Shown here piece after piece: positions 1-9,736 of a stretch of 64,000 nucleotides of DNA; the stretch's first letter is position 1; each line of letters begins with the position of its first letter. This DNA comes from Paragemmobacter ruber (lineage in GTDB: Bacteria > Pseudomonadota > Alphaproteobacteria > Rhodobacterales > Rhodobacteraceae), in contig NZ_JAAATW010000002.1 in the NCBI RefSeq assembly GCF_009908315.1, positions 496,001-560,000 on the forward strand, read 5' to 3'. The notes under the pieces are model-generated. The model worked only from the letters and a program-made list of their open reading frames with translations. It did not search any database and was not told the DNA's origin. The translations under genes were made by a program, and so were the position numbers.

Positions 1-693
1 TTCGGAGAGGTGGGTCTGCATCAGGCAATCGGGATATTCGCGCCAGAGGCTGCCCAGGGCGGCAAGCTGTTCGGGGGTGGAGGTGGGTGAGAAGCGCGGG
101 GTGATCACATAGGAGAGCCGGTCCACCCCGTGCCACTTCTGGAGCAGCGCCTTGCTGTCGTCATAGGCGGATTGGGCGGTGTCGCAGAGGCCCGGCGGGG
201 CGTTGCGGTCCATGCAGGTCTTGCCCGCGTAGAGGCGCATGCCGCGGGTCTGGGCGGCGGTGAAGATGGCGTCCACGCTGGCGGGGTGGATGGTGGCATA
301 GGTGCAGACGGTGGTGGTGCCATGCGCGGTGGCAAGGTCGAGATAGCGGTTGGCGATCGCCCCGGCATAGGCGGGATCGGCAAAGCGCATCTCTTCGGGG
401 AAGGTGTAGCTGTTCAGCCAGTCGATCAGCCGTTTGCCCCAGGAGGCGATGATGGCCGTCTGGGGGTAGTGGACATGGGCGTCGATGAAGCCTGCGGTGA
501 TGAGCGCGCGGCCATAGTCATGGAGGCGCGCCTGCGGGTGGCGCCGGCGCAGGTCATCGGCGGGGCCGGTGGCGGTGATGCGGCCGTCTTCCACCAGCAC
601 GGCGCCGTGGGTTTCGTGATGGGCGGCGGTTTCGCCCGCCGCGAAGGGATCGGCGGTGAAGGAGAGAACCTGTCCCAGCAGGAGATCGGCCAT
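1..693 (-). CDS. guaD: guanine deaminase, partial (N-terminal 231 residues)
   Basis: Amidohydrolase-superfamily enzyme expected to hydrolyse guanine to xanthine and ammonia in purine salvage. The frame is open from the ATG at 693 to the window edge, so the C-terminal half is missing. The N-terminus MADLLLGQVLSFTADPF leads into the metal-binding strand GFIDAHVHYPQT (HxH) near residue 78, a sequence typical of guanine deaminases, followed by SWGKRLIDWLNSYTFPEE. The last visible residues are MQTHLSE, which carry the next metal-ligand histidine region. It is divergent from mgtE across 145 bases. Other cyclic deaminases are possible, but the HVHYPQ context favours GuaD. Confidence 0.9.
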   Translation of the reverse strand, partial: MADLLLGQVLSFTADPFAAGETAAHHETHGAVLVEDGRITATGPADDLRRRHPQARLHDYGRALITAGFIDAHVHYPQTAIIASWGKRLIDWLNSYTFPEEMRFADPAYAGAIANRYLDLATAHGTTTVCTYATIHPASVDAIFTAAQTRGMRLYAGKTCMDRNAPPGLCDTAQSAYDDSKALLQKWHGVDRLSYVITPRFSPTSTPEQLAALGSLWREYPDCLMQTHLSE

Positions 694-741
694 GGCATAT
701 CCTTGCTTGCGCCGCTTCCGGCGGATCGTGTGTCTTTTGCA

Positions 742-819
742 AGCCTATGGTCTTTTGGCGCATGGGTAAATTTCCCCATGCCCCCTGTTTCGCAGAAACA
801 GCTTTCGCTAGGCTGGGGG
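742..819 (+). promoter_or_regulatory. possible structured leader upstream of mgtE
   Basis: Two hairpins lie side by side: CATGGG (761-766) with CCCATG (775-780), and CTGTTTC (785-791) with GAAACAG (795-801). They are flanked by AGCCTA (742-747) and TAGGCT (809-814), which could close them into a three-way junction. CCCCC (781-785) could alternatively pair with GGGGG (815-819), just before the mgtE start. I do not recognise it as a known M-box or other magnesium riboswitch. The region also holds the divergent guaD/mgtE promoters, so the dyads could instead be protein operators. Confidence 0.35.
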
Positions 820-838
820 TAATCGGGCGGGGTGCGGC

Positions 839-2209
839 ATGGCAGACGACACGGCAGGGATCGACGAGATCGAACTGGACGAGGGCCGGGTCGCGGCGCT
901 GCGCATCGCGGTGGAGGCAGGCGATACAGGCGAGGTGCTGCGTCTGGTGGAGCCGCTGCACGCCGCCGACATTGCAGACTTTCTGGAACAGATCGACGCG
1001 GCGGAGCGGCAGGCCTTTCTGGCGATCTATGCCGGAGAGATCGACGGCGATCTTCTGTCCGAGATCGACGAGACGATCCGCGAGGAAGTGATCGAGAGCC
1101 TGCCCGCCGAGGTGGTGGCGGATGCGGTGCGCGATCTGGACACCGACGATGTGGTGGACATCCTGGAGGATCTGGAGGCCCCGGCGCAGGGGCGCATCCT
1201 TGACGCGCTGGATGATGCCGACCGCGTGGCGGTGGAACAGGCCATGGCCTATCCCGAGGGGTCGGCCGGGCGCCTGATGCAGCGCGAGGTGGTGGTCGCG
1301 CCCGAACATTGGACTGTGGGCGAGGCGATTGATTTCCTGCGCGGGGCAGAGGTGCTGCCCGATCAGTTCTATCATGTGATCCTTGTCGATCCGCGGATGC
1401 GCCCCCTTGCCTATGTCACGCTGGGGCGCATCCTTTCGGCCCGGCGCGAGGCAAGCCTGCGGGATCTGGCGGAAGAGAGTTTCCGCACGGTGGAGGCCAC
1501 GGAGAAGGAATCCGAGGTCGCCTATATCTTCAACCAGTACCACCTGATTTCCTGCCCCGTGGTGGATGCGGCGGGGCGGCTGGTGGGGGTGATCACCATC
1601 GACGATGCGATGAACGTGCTGGATGAGGAGCATGAAGCCGACATGCTGCTGCTGGCGGGCGTGAGCGAGGAGGCGAGCGTTCTGGACGGCCCCTTCGCCA
1701 CGATGCGGCAGCGGCTGCCCTGGCTGGTGGTGAACCTGCTCACGGCGTCGATCTCGGCCGTTGTCATCTCGCGCTTCGAAGATACGATCGCGGCCATCGT
1801 CGCGCTGGCGGCGTTGATGCCGATCGTCGCCTCGACCGGGGGTGTGGCGGGGACGCAGTCGCTGGCGGTGGCGGTTCGGGCGCTGGCGGCGCGCGATCTG
1901 ACAAGCAGCAACGCGCGGCGTGTGGTGCTGCGGGAGCTGGCGGTGGGGGCGATGAACGGGCTGGCGCTGGCGGCGATCATCGGGCTGGCGGCCTGGGGGC
2001 TGTTTGGCGATCCGTGGATCGGGGCGGTGCTGGCGGCGGCGATGGTGGTGAACCAGATCGTGGCGGCGCTGGGGGGCGTGCTGGTGCCCTTGACGATGGA
2101 TAAGCTGGGGCTGGACCCGGCGCTGGCGTCGGGCACGTTCGTCACCACGCTGACGGATGTGATGGGCTTTCTGGCCTTCCTCGGCTTTGCCACGCTGGTG
2201 CTGATATGA
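839..2209 (+). CDS. mgtE: magnesium transporter MgtE
   Basis: A 456-residue inner-membrane Mg2+ channel/transporter of the MgtE family, at the usual length. The N-terminal acidic helical domain (about 1-130, with repeated ADIADFLEQID and EVVADAVRDLDTDDVVDILEDL units) is followed by paired CBS domains (about 135-255; DQFYHVILVDPRMRPLAYVT, then FNQYHLISCPVVDAAGRLVG). A five-helix membrane domain follows (about 280-456), containing the conserved stretch ALAALMPIVASTGGVAGTQS. In the family the cytoplasmic domains sense Mg2+ and gate the pore. The stop overlaps the next gene by ATGA. Confidence 0.95.
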   Translation: MADDTAGIDEIELDEGRVAALRIAVEAGDTGEVLRLVEPLHAADIADFLEQIDAAERQAFLAIYAGEIDGDLLSEIDETIREEVIESLPAEVVADAVRDLDTDDVVDILEDLEAPAQGRILDALDDADRVAVEQAMAYPEGSAGRLMQREVVVAPEHWTVGEAIDFLRGAEVLPDQFYHVILVDPRMRPLAYVTLGRILSARREASLRDLAEESFRTVEATEKESEVAYIFNQYHLISCPVVDAAGRLVGVITIDDAMNVLDEEHEADMLLLAGVSEEASVLDGPFATMRQRLPWLVVNLLTASISAVVISRFEDTIAAIVALAALMPIVASTGGVAGTQSLAVAVRALAARDLTSSNARRVVLRELAVGAMNGLALAAIIGLAAWGLFGDPWIGAVLAAAMVVNQIVAALGGVLVPLTMDKLGLDPALASGTFVTTLTDVMGFLAFLGFATLVLI

Positions 2210-2757
2210 GCGTGGAGGAAGCGAAGGCGGCGGCGCGCAAGGCGGCCTTTGCCGCGCGGAAAGAGGCCTTTGCCCGAGGGCAGGGGCAGGCGGCGGAATT
2301 GCTGGCCGATCTTCTGGCGCCGCATCGGGGGCGGGTGCTGGCGGGTTACATGGCGATGCGGACGGAAGTGGACCCGCTGGCGGCGATGGCGGCGCATCAG
2401 GGGCCGGTGGGGGTGCCGGTCATCATGGGGGCGGGGCAGGCGCTGCGCTTTCGCGAATGGTCGCCTGGCTGCGCCATGATGGACGGCGCGTTCGGCGCCC
2501 GCATCCCGGCAGAGGGCGCATGGCTGGAGCCGGAGGTGGTGATCGTCCCCCTTGTGGGCTTTGACGCGCGGGGCTACCGGCTGGGCTATGGCGGGGGGTT
2601 CTATGACCGCACGCTGGCGCGCCTGCGCGCGCGGCACGCGGTGCTGGCGGTGGGTTTCGCTTTTGCCGCGCAGGAACTGCCCGAGGTGCCGATTGATGAA
2701 TACGATCAGCGGCTGGATGTGATCGTGACGGAAGCCGGCATCAGAACCTTTTCCTGA
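2206..2757 (+). CDS. 5-formyltetrahydrofolate cyclo-ligase
   Basis: A 183-residue cytosolic enzyme that converts 5-formyl-THF to 5,10-methenyl-THF using ATP. The family signature GYGGGFYDRTLARL is present near residues 126-139, preceded by VVIVPLVGFDARGYRLG. The N-terminal basic helix KAAARKAAFAARKEA is usual for the ATP-binding side. The ATG overlaps the mgtE stop (ATGA), so the two are probably cotranscribed and translationally coupled. Family names used include YgfA, Fau and MTHFS. Length and motifs are normal. Confidence 0.92.
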   Translation: MSVEEAKAAARKAAFAARKEAFARGQGQAAELLADLLAPHRGRVLAGYMAMRTEVDPLAAMAAHQGPVGVPVIMGAGQALRFREWSPGCAMMDGAFGARIPAEGAWLEPEVVIVPLVGFDARGYRLGYGGGFYDRTLARLRARHAVLAVGFAFAAQELPEVPIDEYDQRLDVIVTEAGIRTFS

Positions 2758-2778
2758 GCCTGCCCCATTTTCCGTTCG

Positions 2779-2818
2779 CAAATATCCCGGGGGTCCGGGG
2801 GCTGGCCCCCGGTCCCGC
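2779..2818. repeat. GC-rich intergenic hairpin repeat, copy 1
   Basis: AAATATCCCGGGGGTCC is followed by the inverted repeat CCGGGGGC-TG-GCCCCCGG. The same core, GTCCGGGGGCTGGCCCCCGG, recurs at 34388-34407 in another intergenic space. It sits between the convergent ends of the cyclo-ligase and AAA ATPase genes, so it may act as a bidirectional terminator. Confidence 0.6.
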
Positions 2819-2859
2819 AGGTGCAGCCCGCGCGACGGCGCGGATTGCTTGGATACGGA

Positions 2860-4260
2860 TTACTTGGCGATCTTTTCGTCGCGGACGAACATGTTGGCCC
2901 AGGCGCGGTCGATCAGGTCGGGGGTCATCTGATAGGGGATCCCTTCGAATTCGCAGATGGCGATCATCTGGTCGATCAGGAACACGGGCTGGTAGTTGGC
3001 GAAGTTGTTGTTGATGGTCGGGTACTTGACCTTCAGCAGGTGGACGAGGGCGCGTTCATCCAGCGGCATCTTCTTCTTGCGCGCGACGAGAGCGAAGATC
3101 TTGAGGAAGTTTTCCTGACTGGGGCCGTCGATCTTGATCTTGAAGAAGATCCGCCGCAGGGCGGCGCCGTCGAAGATCTCGTTCGGGTGGAAGTTGGTGG
3201 AGAAGATCACCAGCGTGTCGAAGGGGACGGTGAATTTCTCGCCCGATTGCAGGGCGAGGATGTCGCGGCTTTCTTCCAGCGGCACGATCCAGCGGTTGAC
3301 GATCTTTTGCGGCGGCTCTGACTGGCGACCGAGGTCGTCGATGATGAAGATGCCGCCCGTGGCCTTCAGCTGGAGCGAGGCGTTGTAGGTGCGCGCGACG
3401 GGGTTGTACTTCAGATCGAGCATGTCGAGCGTCAGTTCACCGCCCGTGATCACCGTGGGGCGTTCGCAGCGCACGTAGCGGGCGTCGAACCGGTTGCCGG
3501 ACCGGCGCAGGCTGGTCGGATCGTCGGTCTGTTCTTCGGCGGCGGCATGAACGATCGGGTCATAGACGGTGATGATCTGGCCGGAATATTCGATGGCGCG
3601 GGGGATATAGATCTTGTCTCCCAGCGCGTCGCGGATGCCGTTCGAGATGGAGGATTTCCCGTTGCCGGGCGGGCCATACATCAGGATGGAGCGGCCAGAG
3701 GTGACGGCGGGGCCGAGATTGTCGATCAGGTCGGGGGGCAGGATCAGGTGGCCCATGCCGCGCATCAGTTCCTGCCGGGTCAGCGTGATGTTGCGGATCG
3801 ACTGGCGCTTGACCTGTTCCTTGTACATGTCGAGCGGCACGGGTGCGGCGCCGTAATATTCGGATTGCGACAGCGCATCGAGCGCGCGCGCCTTGCCCGC
3901 ATCGGTGAGCTGATAGCCCATTTCGTTGCCCGAGGTGGCGTGCAGGGTGCCTGTCGCCTCGACAAAGCGCTGGCTGCGGGCGCTGTCGATCATCTCCTGG
4001 ATCAGGGTAAGCGGCAGGGCGATGACGCGCGACATGTCGGAGACATGTTCGAGGTTCATGCGGAACATCGTCTTGAGCAGGAGGTCGCGCAGCAAGACCG
4101 GCGACAGGCCGGTTTCGGCAAGGGTCCGGGGCTGCGGCGGCGGGGTCACCGATTGGGTCGGGACGGGCGTCTGTGCCAGCGGCGCGGCCGGAGGGGCGGA
4201 GGGGGCGTTCATGCCGGAGACTCTTTCATCAGCGACGGTTGCCGATGGATTAGCCGCCAT
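2860..4260 (-). CDS. AAA+ ATPase at the distal end of the tad locus
   Basis: A 466-residue AAA-type ATPase. A proline-rich N-terminus (about 1-45) precedes a helical segment that looks winged-helix-like (about 50-135, ending EMGYQLTDAGKARALDAL). The ATPase core has Walker A GPPGNGKSS (Lys202) and Walker B GGIFIIDDLG, then FSTNFHPNEIFDGAALRR, which supplies sensor-1 and arginine-finger candidates. It starts directly after the prepilin peptidase stop (TGAATG) and so belongs to the pilus operon. It is not TadA/CpaF and not a canonical Tad component; its role is unknown. An internal ATG at 4212 (MNAPSAPP) is an alternative start. Confidence 0.85.
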   Translation of the reverse strand: MAANPSATVADERVSGMNAPSAPPAAPLAQTPVPTQSVTPPPQPRTLAETGLSPVLLRDLLLKTMFRMNLEHVSDMSRVIALPLTLIQEMIDSARSQRFVEATGTLHATSGNEMGYQLTDAGKARALDALSQSEYYGAAPVPLDMYKEQVKRQSIRNITLTRQELMRGMGHLILPPDLIDNLGPAVTSGRSILMYGPPGNGKSSISNGIRDALGDKIYIPRAIEYSGQIITVYDPIVHAAAEEQTDDPTSLRRSGNRFDARYVRCERPTVITGGELTLDMLDLKYNPVARTYNASLQLKATGGIFIIDDLGRQSEPPQKIVNRWIVPLEESRDILALQSGEKFTVPFDTLVIFSTNFHPNEIFDGAALRRIFFKIKIDGPSQENFLKIFALVARKKKMPLDERALVHLLKVKYPTINNNFANYQPVFLIDQMIAICEFEGIPYQMTPDLIDRAWANMFVRDEKIAK

Positions 4261-4779
4261 TCATGGAGAAATTCGGGCAGAGTTGAGGAGGGCGAGCAGA
4301 AAGTAGAAACAGAGGGTGCCTGCCAGCGCGAGGCCCATGGGGAATTTGGCATGAGTCCAGCTGGCCCAGTCGGCGCTGGCGGCGCGGAAGGGGCGGACGC
4401 TGCGCATCAGGCGATGGGCGGTGAAGGCGGCGAGCAGGCAGATGCCGAACAGGATGAAGACGAAGGCGGGGCTCGTTTCCGTGAAGAAGGGGGCCATGGC
4501 GGCGGCGAATTTGGAATCCCCCGCCCCCACCAGCCGCAGCGAGGAAGCGACAAATCCCACCGCCAGCACGATGGCGCCAAGTGCGAGGCCCCAGAGCCAT
4601 GCGCCGAAGGGCAGGGCGATCGGTCCGATCACCACATAGACCGCCGCCAGCGTGAGGACGGCGGTGTTTGGGATCTTCATGAATTTCATGTCCGACCAGG
4701 CCACCCAGATGCAGATGGCAAGGACGGGCAGGATGAACCACGCGGCTGACCAGACCGAGGGCAGATCGTCCACGCGCAT
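4261..4779 (-). CDS. cpaA: type IV prepilin peptidase, TadV/CpaA-like
   Basis: A 172-residue polytopic inner-membrane aspartyl protease (A24 family) that cleaves the Flp prepilins. The two catalytic aspartates fit WSDMKFMKIPN near residues 29-39 and VGAGDSKFAAA near residue 95. No N-methylation domain is present, as is usual for the short Tad type. About five to six hydrophobic segments are visible. It is six bases downstream of the TPR lipoprotein gene and abuts the AAA ATPase gene. Confidence 0.9.
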   Translation of the reverse strand: MRVDDLPSVWSAAWFILPVLAICIWVAWSDMKFMKIPNTAVLTLAAVYVVIGPIALPFGAWLWGLALGAIVLAVGFVASSLRLVGAGDSKFAAAMAPFFTETSPAFVFILFGICLLAAFTAHRLMRSVRPFRAASADWASWTHAKFPMGLALAGTLCFYFLLALLNSARISP

Positions 4780-4785
4780 GGGCGA

Positions 4786-5631
4786 TCAGGCCTCGAGCGC
4801 GGCGAGGCTGCGGACGGCGGCCTCGAAATGCTGGGGATGGGTCGAGATGGCGTCCTGCAACAGCGCCTTGCCCACCGACACGTCGCCCTGCTTGATCGCG
4901 GTCAGCGCGAGGGAATAGAGAAGCTCGGCCTTTTCCGTCTGGGTGGTGGTGACGACGGGCAGATCGTATTTGCGCTGCGCGCCGCGGGCGATGACGAGGT
5001 TGTTCTTGGCAGTGAAGAGGCCCGGATCGAAGGTGAGCGCCTGCGCGAAAAGCCGTTCGGCCCCGGCGAAATCCTGACGGCTGAGCTTGGAGAAGCCCCA
5101 GTTGTTGTAGACGCCCGCGGGTTTGGTCGTCATACCGGCGGCGATCTCGTAGAAGCTGTCGGCCTTTTTCCAATCCTTGCGGCTGTCGGCCACCATCGCC
5201 TCGAGCCGGTAGCGTTCGAAAGTCTCATAGGTGGGGGGGATGCGGTTCAGCTCGGCTGCGGCCTTGTCCCATTCGTTGACGCGGATATGCGCATCGGCCA
5301 GACCGATGCGATCCTCGTTCGTGCCCTCGGGAGAGGCGACGATTGCGGCCCAGACGGGCACGGCATCGGCGGGGCGGTTGGCGCGGATCAGGGATTTCGC
5401 GAGCCCGCGCTTGAGATCGACGCGGTCAGGATTTTCGCTGGAGGCCTTGTTGAAATAGGCGACCGCTTCGGCAGGGTCGCCCACGGTGAGCATGATATCG
5501 TTGAGGTTCGTCGCGTCGATCACGTTGACGCTGTCGATGGCGCGCTGCACCTCGGCATCGGAGGCCTTCTGGCAGGCGGTGAGGCCCACTGTGCCGGACA
5601 GGCACAGGGCGACAAAGACGGGGTGGCGCAT
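4786..5631 (-). CDS. TPR lipoprotein of the Tad locus (TadD-like)
   Basis: A 281-residue predicted outer-membrane-facing lipoprotein. MRHPVFVALCLSGTVGLTAC forms a signal peptide with lipobox LTAC (Cys20). Tetratricopeptide-type helices follow, for example AVAYFNKASSENPDRVDLKRGLA and a late GVYNNWGFSKLSRQDFAGAERL. TadD proteins of this type support secretin or pilus assembly. A second, shorter TPR lipoprotein lies immediately upstream, so the locus encodes two. Which one is the functional TadD cannot be told from sequence alone. Confidence 0.8.
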   Translation of the reverse strand: MRHPVFVALCLSGTVGLTACQKASDAEVQRAIDSVNVIDATNLNDIMLTVGDPAEAVAYFNKASSENPDRVDLKRGLAKSLIRANRPADAVPVWAAIVASPEGTNEDRIGLADAHIRVNEWDKAAAELNRIPPTYETFERYRLEAMVADSRKDWKKADSFYEIAAGMTTKPAGVYNNWGFSKLSRQDFAGAERLFAQALTFDPGLFTAKNNLVIARGAQRKYDLPVVTTTQTEKAELLYSLALTAIKQGDVSVGKALLQDAISTHPQHFEAAVRSLAALEA

Positions 5632-5667
5632 CTTGCTGCGTCCTTTTTGCTGCTCGATCCCTTTTCC

Positions 5668-6231
5668 CTAGAGTTGCGAGAGCAGGACGAACTGGCCCTG
5701 ACCGCGCCGCACGAGGGAGAAATTCGGTTCTTCTTGCGGTTCAGTATACACGTTGCTTTCGCTTTGCGCGATAGCGAGGCGCAGATTTTCGCGGATGGAG
5801 TCCGTTTGGCCACTGTCAAGCGCGTAGGCCTGCTGGAAGATCAGCCGCGCCTCGGCGGGTTTGCCCTGTTCCATCAGCACCACGCCCAGATTGTTGAGGG
5901 CGGGGACGAAGGTCGGGTCTTCGCGGGTGGCGCGGCGCAGGATGGTTTCGGCCTGCCCAAGGCGGCCCAAGCGCAGGTTGGCCGATCCGATGGCGGAAAG
6001 GACGTCGGCGTTGATGCCCACCTCGCCCGCCGCGCGCATATAGGCCTTGAGCGCGAGTTCGTATTCGCCCGATTCCATCAGGCGGTGGCCGACGATCAGG
6101 CCATCTTCGCTGTCGCCGCGCGCATTGACGCCCGGTGGGGTGCGGCGGTCGGATGTGCCAAGGCCGCCGGTCGATTGACAGGCGGCCAGAAGCGCGAGCC
6201 CGGCAAGGGCCGTCAGGTAGCGTTTGGTCAC
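5668..6231 (-). CDS. second TPR lipoprotein of the Tad locus
   Basis: A 187-residue protein with signal sequence MTKRYLTALAGLALLAAC (lipobox LAAC, Cys18). TPR-like repeats include GLIVGHRLMESGEYELALKA, SAIGSANLRLGRLGQAETIL and PALNNLGVVLMEQGKPAEAR. It starts seven bases after tadC and ends 36 bases before the longer TPR gene, in the same transcript. Its size and position match TadD-type pilotin-like proteins. It may be a paralogue with a divided role. Confidence 0.8.
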   Translation of the reverse strand: MTKRYLTALAGLALLAACQSTGGLGTSDRRTPPGVNARGDSEDGLIVGHRLMESGEYELALKAYMRAAGEVGINADVLSAIGSANLRLGRLGQAETILRRATREDPTFVPALNNLGVVLMEQGKPAEARLIFQQAYALDSGQTDSIRENLRLAIAQSESNVYTEPQEEPNFSLVRRGQGQFVLLSQL

Positions 6232-6238
6232 TTAGGGT

Positions 6239-7219
6239 TCAGCCCCCTCCGAATGCCTTGACCACGCCGTGGATGGATGGCCCGATCAGGATGACCATCA
6301 GCGGCGGAACCGTGAACAGCATTGTGCCGAGGGTGAGCTTGGTCGGCAAGGTGTTTGCCTTTTCCTCGGCCCGCATCACGCGCTTGTCACGCATTTCGGC
6401 AGAGTAGACGCGCAGCGCTTCGGCGATCGAGGTGCCGAAGGTGGCGGATTGGATCATCGTGGTGACGAAGGAGGTGATGTCGGACAGGCCCACGCGTTCG
6501 GACATGTCGCGCAAGACGGCAACGCGTTCCTTGCCGGCGCGGACCTCTTGGCTGACGATCTCGAATTCCTCGGCCAGGTCGGGATAGGCGGGGCCGATCT
6601 CCTTGGCCACGCGGGCGATGGACTGGTCGAGCGACTGGCCCGCCTCGACGCAGACGAGCATCATGTCGAGCGCGTCGGGGAAGCCGTCGGTGATGTTCTG
6701 CTGGCGGGTCTGCAGGCGGCGCTGGACCCAGTAGGTAGGCAGGTAATAGCCGGCAGCGGCGGGCAGCAGGGTGAAGATGGCCACCTTTTGCAGGTCGAGC
6801 GGCTGATTGAGGCTGACGAGATAGGCGTAGAGCATCCCCAGAAGCAGAAGCCCGATGCCCAGCAGGAACTGCATGGCGTGGAACATCCGCACCGCGTTCT
6901 TGGAGCGGTAGCCCGCGCGCATCATCTTGAGCCGCGCGGCGGACATCTCTTCCTTGTCCTGCGGTTCGAGGAAGTGGGCGAACTTGTTGAGCTTGTCGTT
7001 GCGGTCGCTGCTGCGGCGCAACTCGCCATCACGGCTGCGGTCCCGTTCGCGTTCCGGCTGGCGGACCTGCTGCTTGAGCTTGTCGAAGGGTTCGGCCTCG
7101 CGGCGCAGCAGGAAGGGCAGGGTGACGAAGATCAGCAGAAGGCCCAGTCCACCGGCGATGAGCAGGGGGCCCATTTCGCCCATGCGGGCGACGATGAAAT
7201 CATTCAGCGAAGCAAGCAT
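6239..7219 (-). CDS. tadC: Tad inner-membrane platform protein TadC
   Basis: A 326-residue type II secretion F-domain protein that, with TadB, forms the inner-membrane platform on which the TadA ATPase acts. An N-terminal helix (GPLLIAGGLGLLLIFVTLPF) and a pair near residues 110-160 precede the T2SF domain, with GFPDALDMMLVCVEAGQSL characteristic of TadC. The last helix LTLGTMLFTVPPLMVILIGP is near the C-terminus. The start ATG is three bases downstream of the tadB stop. Confidence 0.93.
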   Translation of the reverse strand: MLASLNDFIVARMGEMGPLLIAGGLGLLLIFVTLPFLLRREAEPFDKLKQQVRQPERERDRSRDGELRRSSDRNDKLNKFAHFLEPQDKEEMSAARLKMMRAGYRSKNAVRMFHAMQFLLGIGLLLLGMLYAYLVSLNQPLDLQKVAIFTLLPAAAGYYLPTYWVQRRLQTRQQNITDGFPDALDMMLVCVEAGQSLDQSIARVAKEIGPAYPDLAEEFEIVSQEVRAGKERVAVLRDMSERVGLSDITSFVTTMIQSATFGTSIAEALRVYSAEMRDKRVMRAEEKANTLPTKLTLGTMLFTVPPLMVILIGPSIHGVVKAFGGG

Positions 7220-7222
7220 GGG

Positions 7223-8191
7223 TCAGACCTTGATGTTGACCATCATCTTCATGAAGATGACGTTGACCACGAGGAAGGCGCAGACGCCGAGCGCCGCCGG
7301 GACGAAGACATCGGTATCCCTGACGCCGTCGTAATAGTCGGGCTTGAGCATCTGGATCAGGATAAGGGCCACGATCGGGAAGCCCGACAGGAACATGCCG
7401 GACCATTTCGCTTCGGCCGTGATGGCGCGGACGCGGCGGAACAGCTTGAACCGGGCGCGGATCACCTTGGCCAGACCGTCGAGGATTTCGGCGAGGTTGC
7501 CGCCTGATTGCTGTTGGATCGACACGGCGACGGCGAGGAAGTGGAGATCCTGATTGTCCATCCGCGAGGCGAAGGAGCGCAGGCTTTCGGCGATGTCGCG
7601 GCCATAGGTCGCTTCATCCGCGATCAGGCCGAATTCGGTGCCCAGGGGATCGGCCACCTCTTTGGACACGATGGCGACGGCAGCCGAAAAGGGATGGCCC
7701 ACGCGCAGCGAGCGGACCATGAGTTCCACCGCGTCGGGCAGCTGTTCCTCGAGCAGGGCCATGCGCTTCTTGGCCTTGTTGGCGACCCAGAAATAGACGC
7801 CGCCCACGCCCATGACGACCGACAGGCCAAGGCGAACGGGGGTTTCGGCGGCGGTGCCGACGGTTAGGCCGACATAGGCGAAGACCGACAAAAGCGCCAT
7901 GATCCCCAGAAGCTGTTGGGGCGAGAAGGCGATGTTGGCCTTTTGCGCCTTGGAGGCCAGCATCTTGTAGAGCGGGATGCCCTTGGCGTTCATATGCTGG
8001 GACATTTCCTTGCGGAGTTGTTCCAGCACCTGTTCGCGGTTCTGGTTCTTTTCCAGAAGCGCGAGGCGGCGGCTGACCTTGGAGTTGAGGCTGATGGATT
8101 TGCCGAAGACGGTGAGATACAGGCCCTCGACCAGCACGATGACGGCGACGAAGATCAGGATGTAGATGACGGGGGCTGCACTGAATTCCAT
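7223..8191 (-). CDS. tadB: Tad inner-membrane platform protein TadB
   Basis: A 322-residue T2SF-domain membrane protein, partner of TadC. The N-terminal helix APVIYILIFVAVIVLVEGLY is followed by a cytoplasmic region and a helix pair near residues 95-140. The T2SF core contains LPDAVELMVRSLRVGHPFSAA and QQQSGGNLAEILDGLAKVIR, typical of TadB. C-terminal helices include MFLSGFPIVALILIQML and PAALGVCAFLVVNVIF. It lies 15 bases downstream of cpaF/tadA. Confidence 0.93.
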   Translation of the reverse strand: MEFSAAPVIYILIFVAVIVLVEGLYLTVFGKSISLNSKVSRRLALLEKNQNREQVLEQLRKEMSQHMNAKGIPLYKMLASKAQKANIAFSPQQLLGIMALLSVFAYVGLTVGTAAETPVRLGLSVVMGVGGVYFWVANKAKKRMALLEEQLPDAVELMVRSLRVGHPFSAAVAIVSKEVADPLGTEFGLIADEATYGRDIAESLRSFASRMDNQDLHFLAVAVSIQQQSGGNLAEILDGLAKVIRARFKLFRRVRAITAEAKWSGMFLSGFPIVALILIQMLKPDYYDGVRDTDVFVPAALGVCAFLVVNVIFMKMMVNIKV

Positions 8192-8206
8192 GGGACGCGG
8201 GCCTGA

Positions 8207-9694
<1,488 letters not shown>

Positions 9695-9736
9695 CAGATA
9701 GGCCCCCCAGGCCAAGGCAGTCTGATCGGGTTAGGG

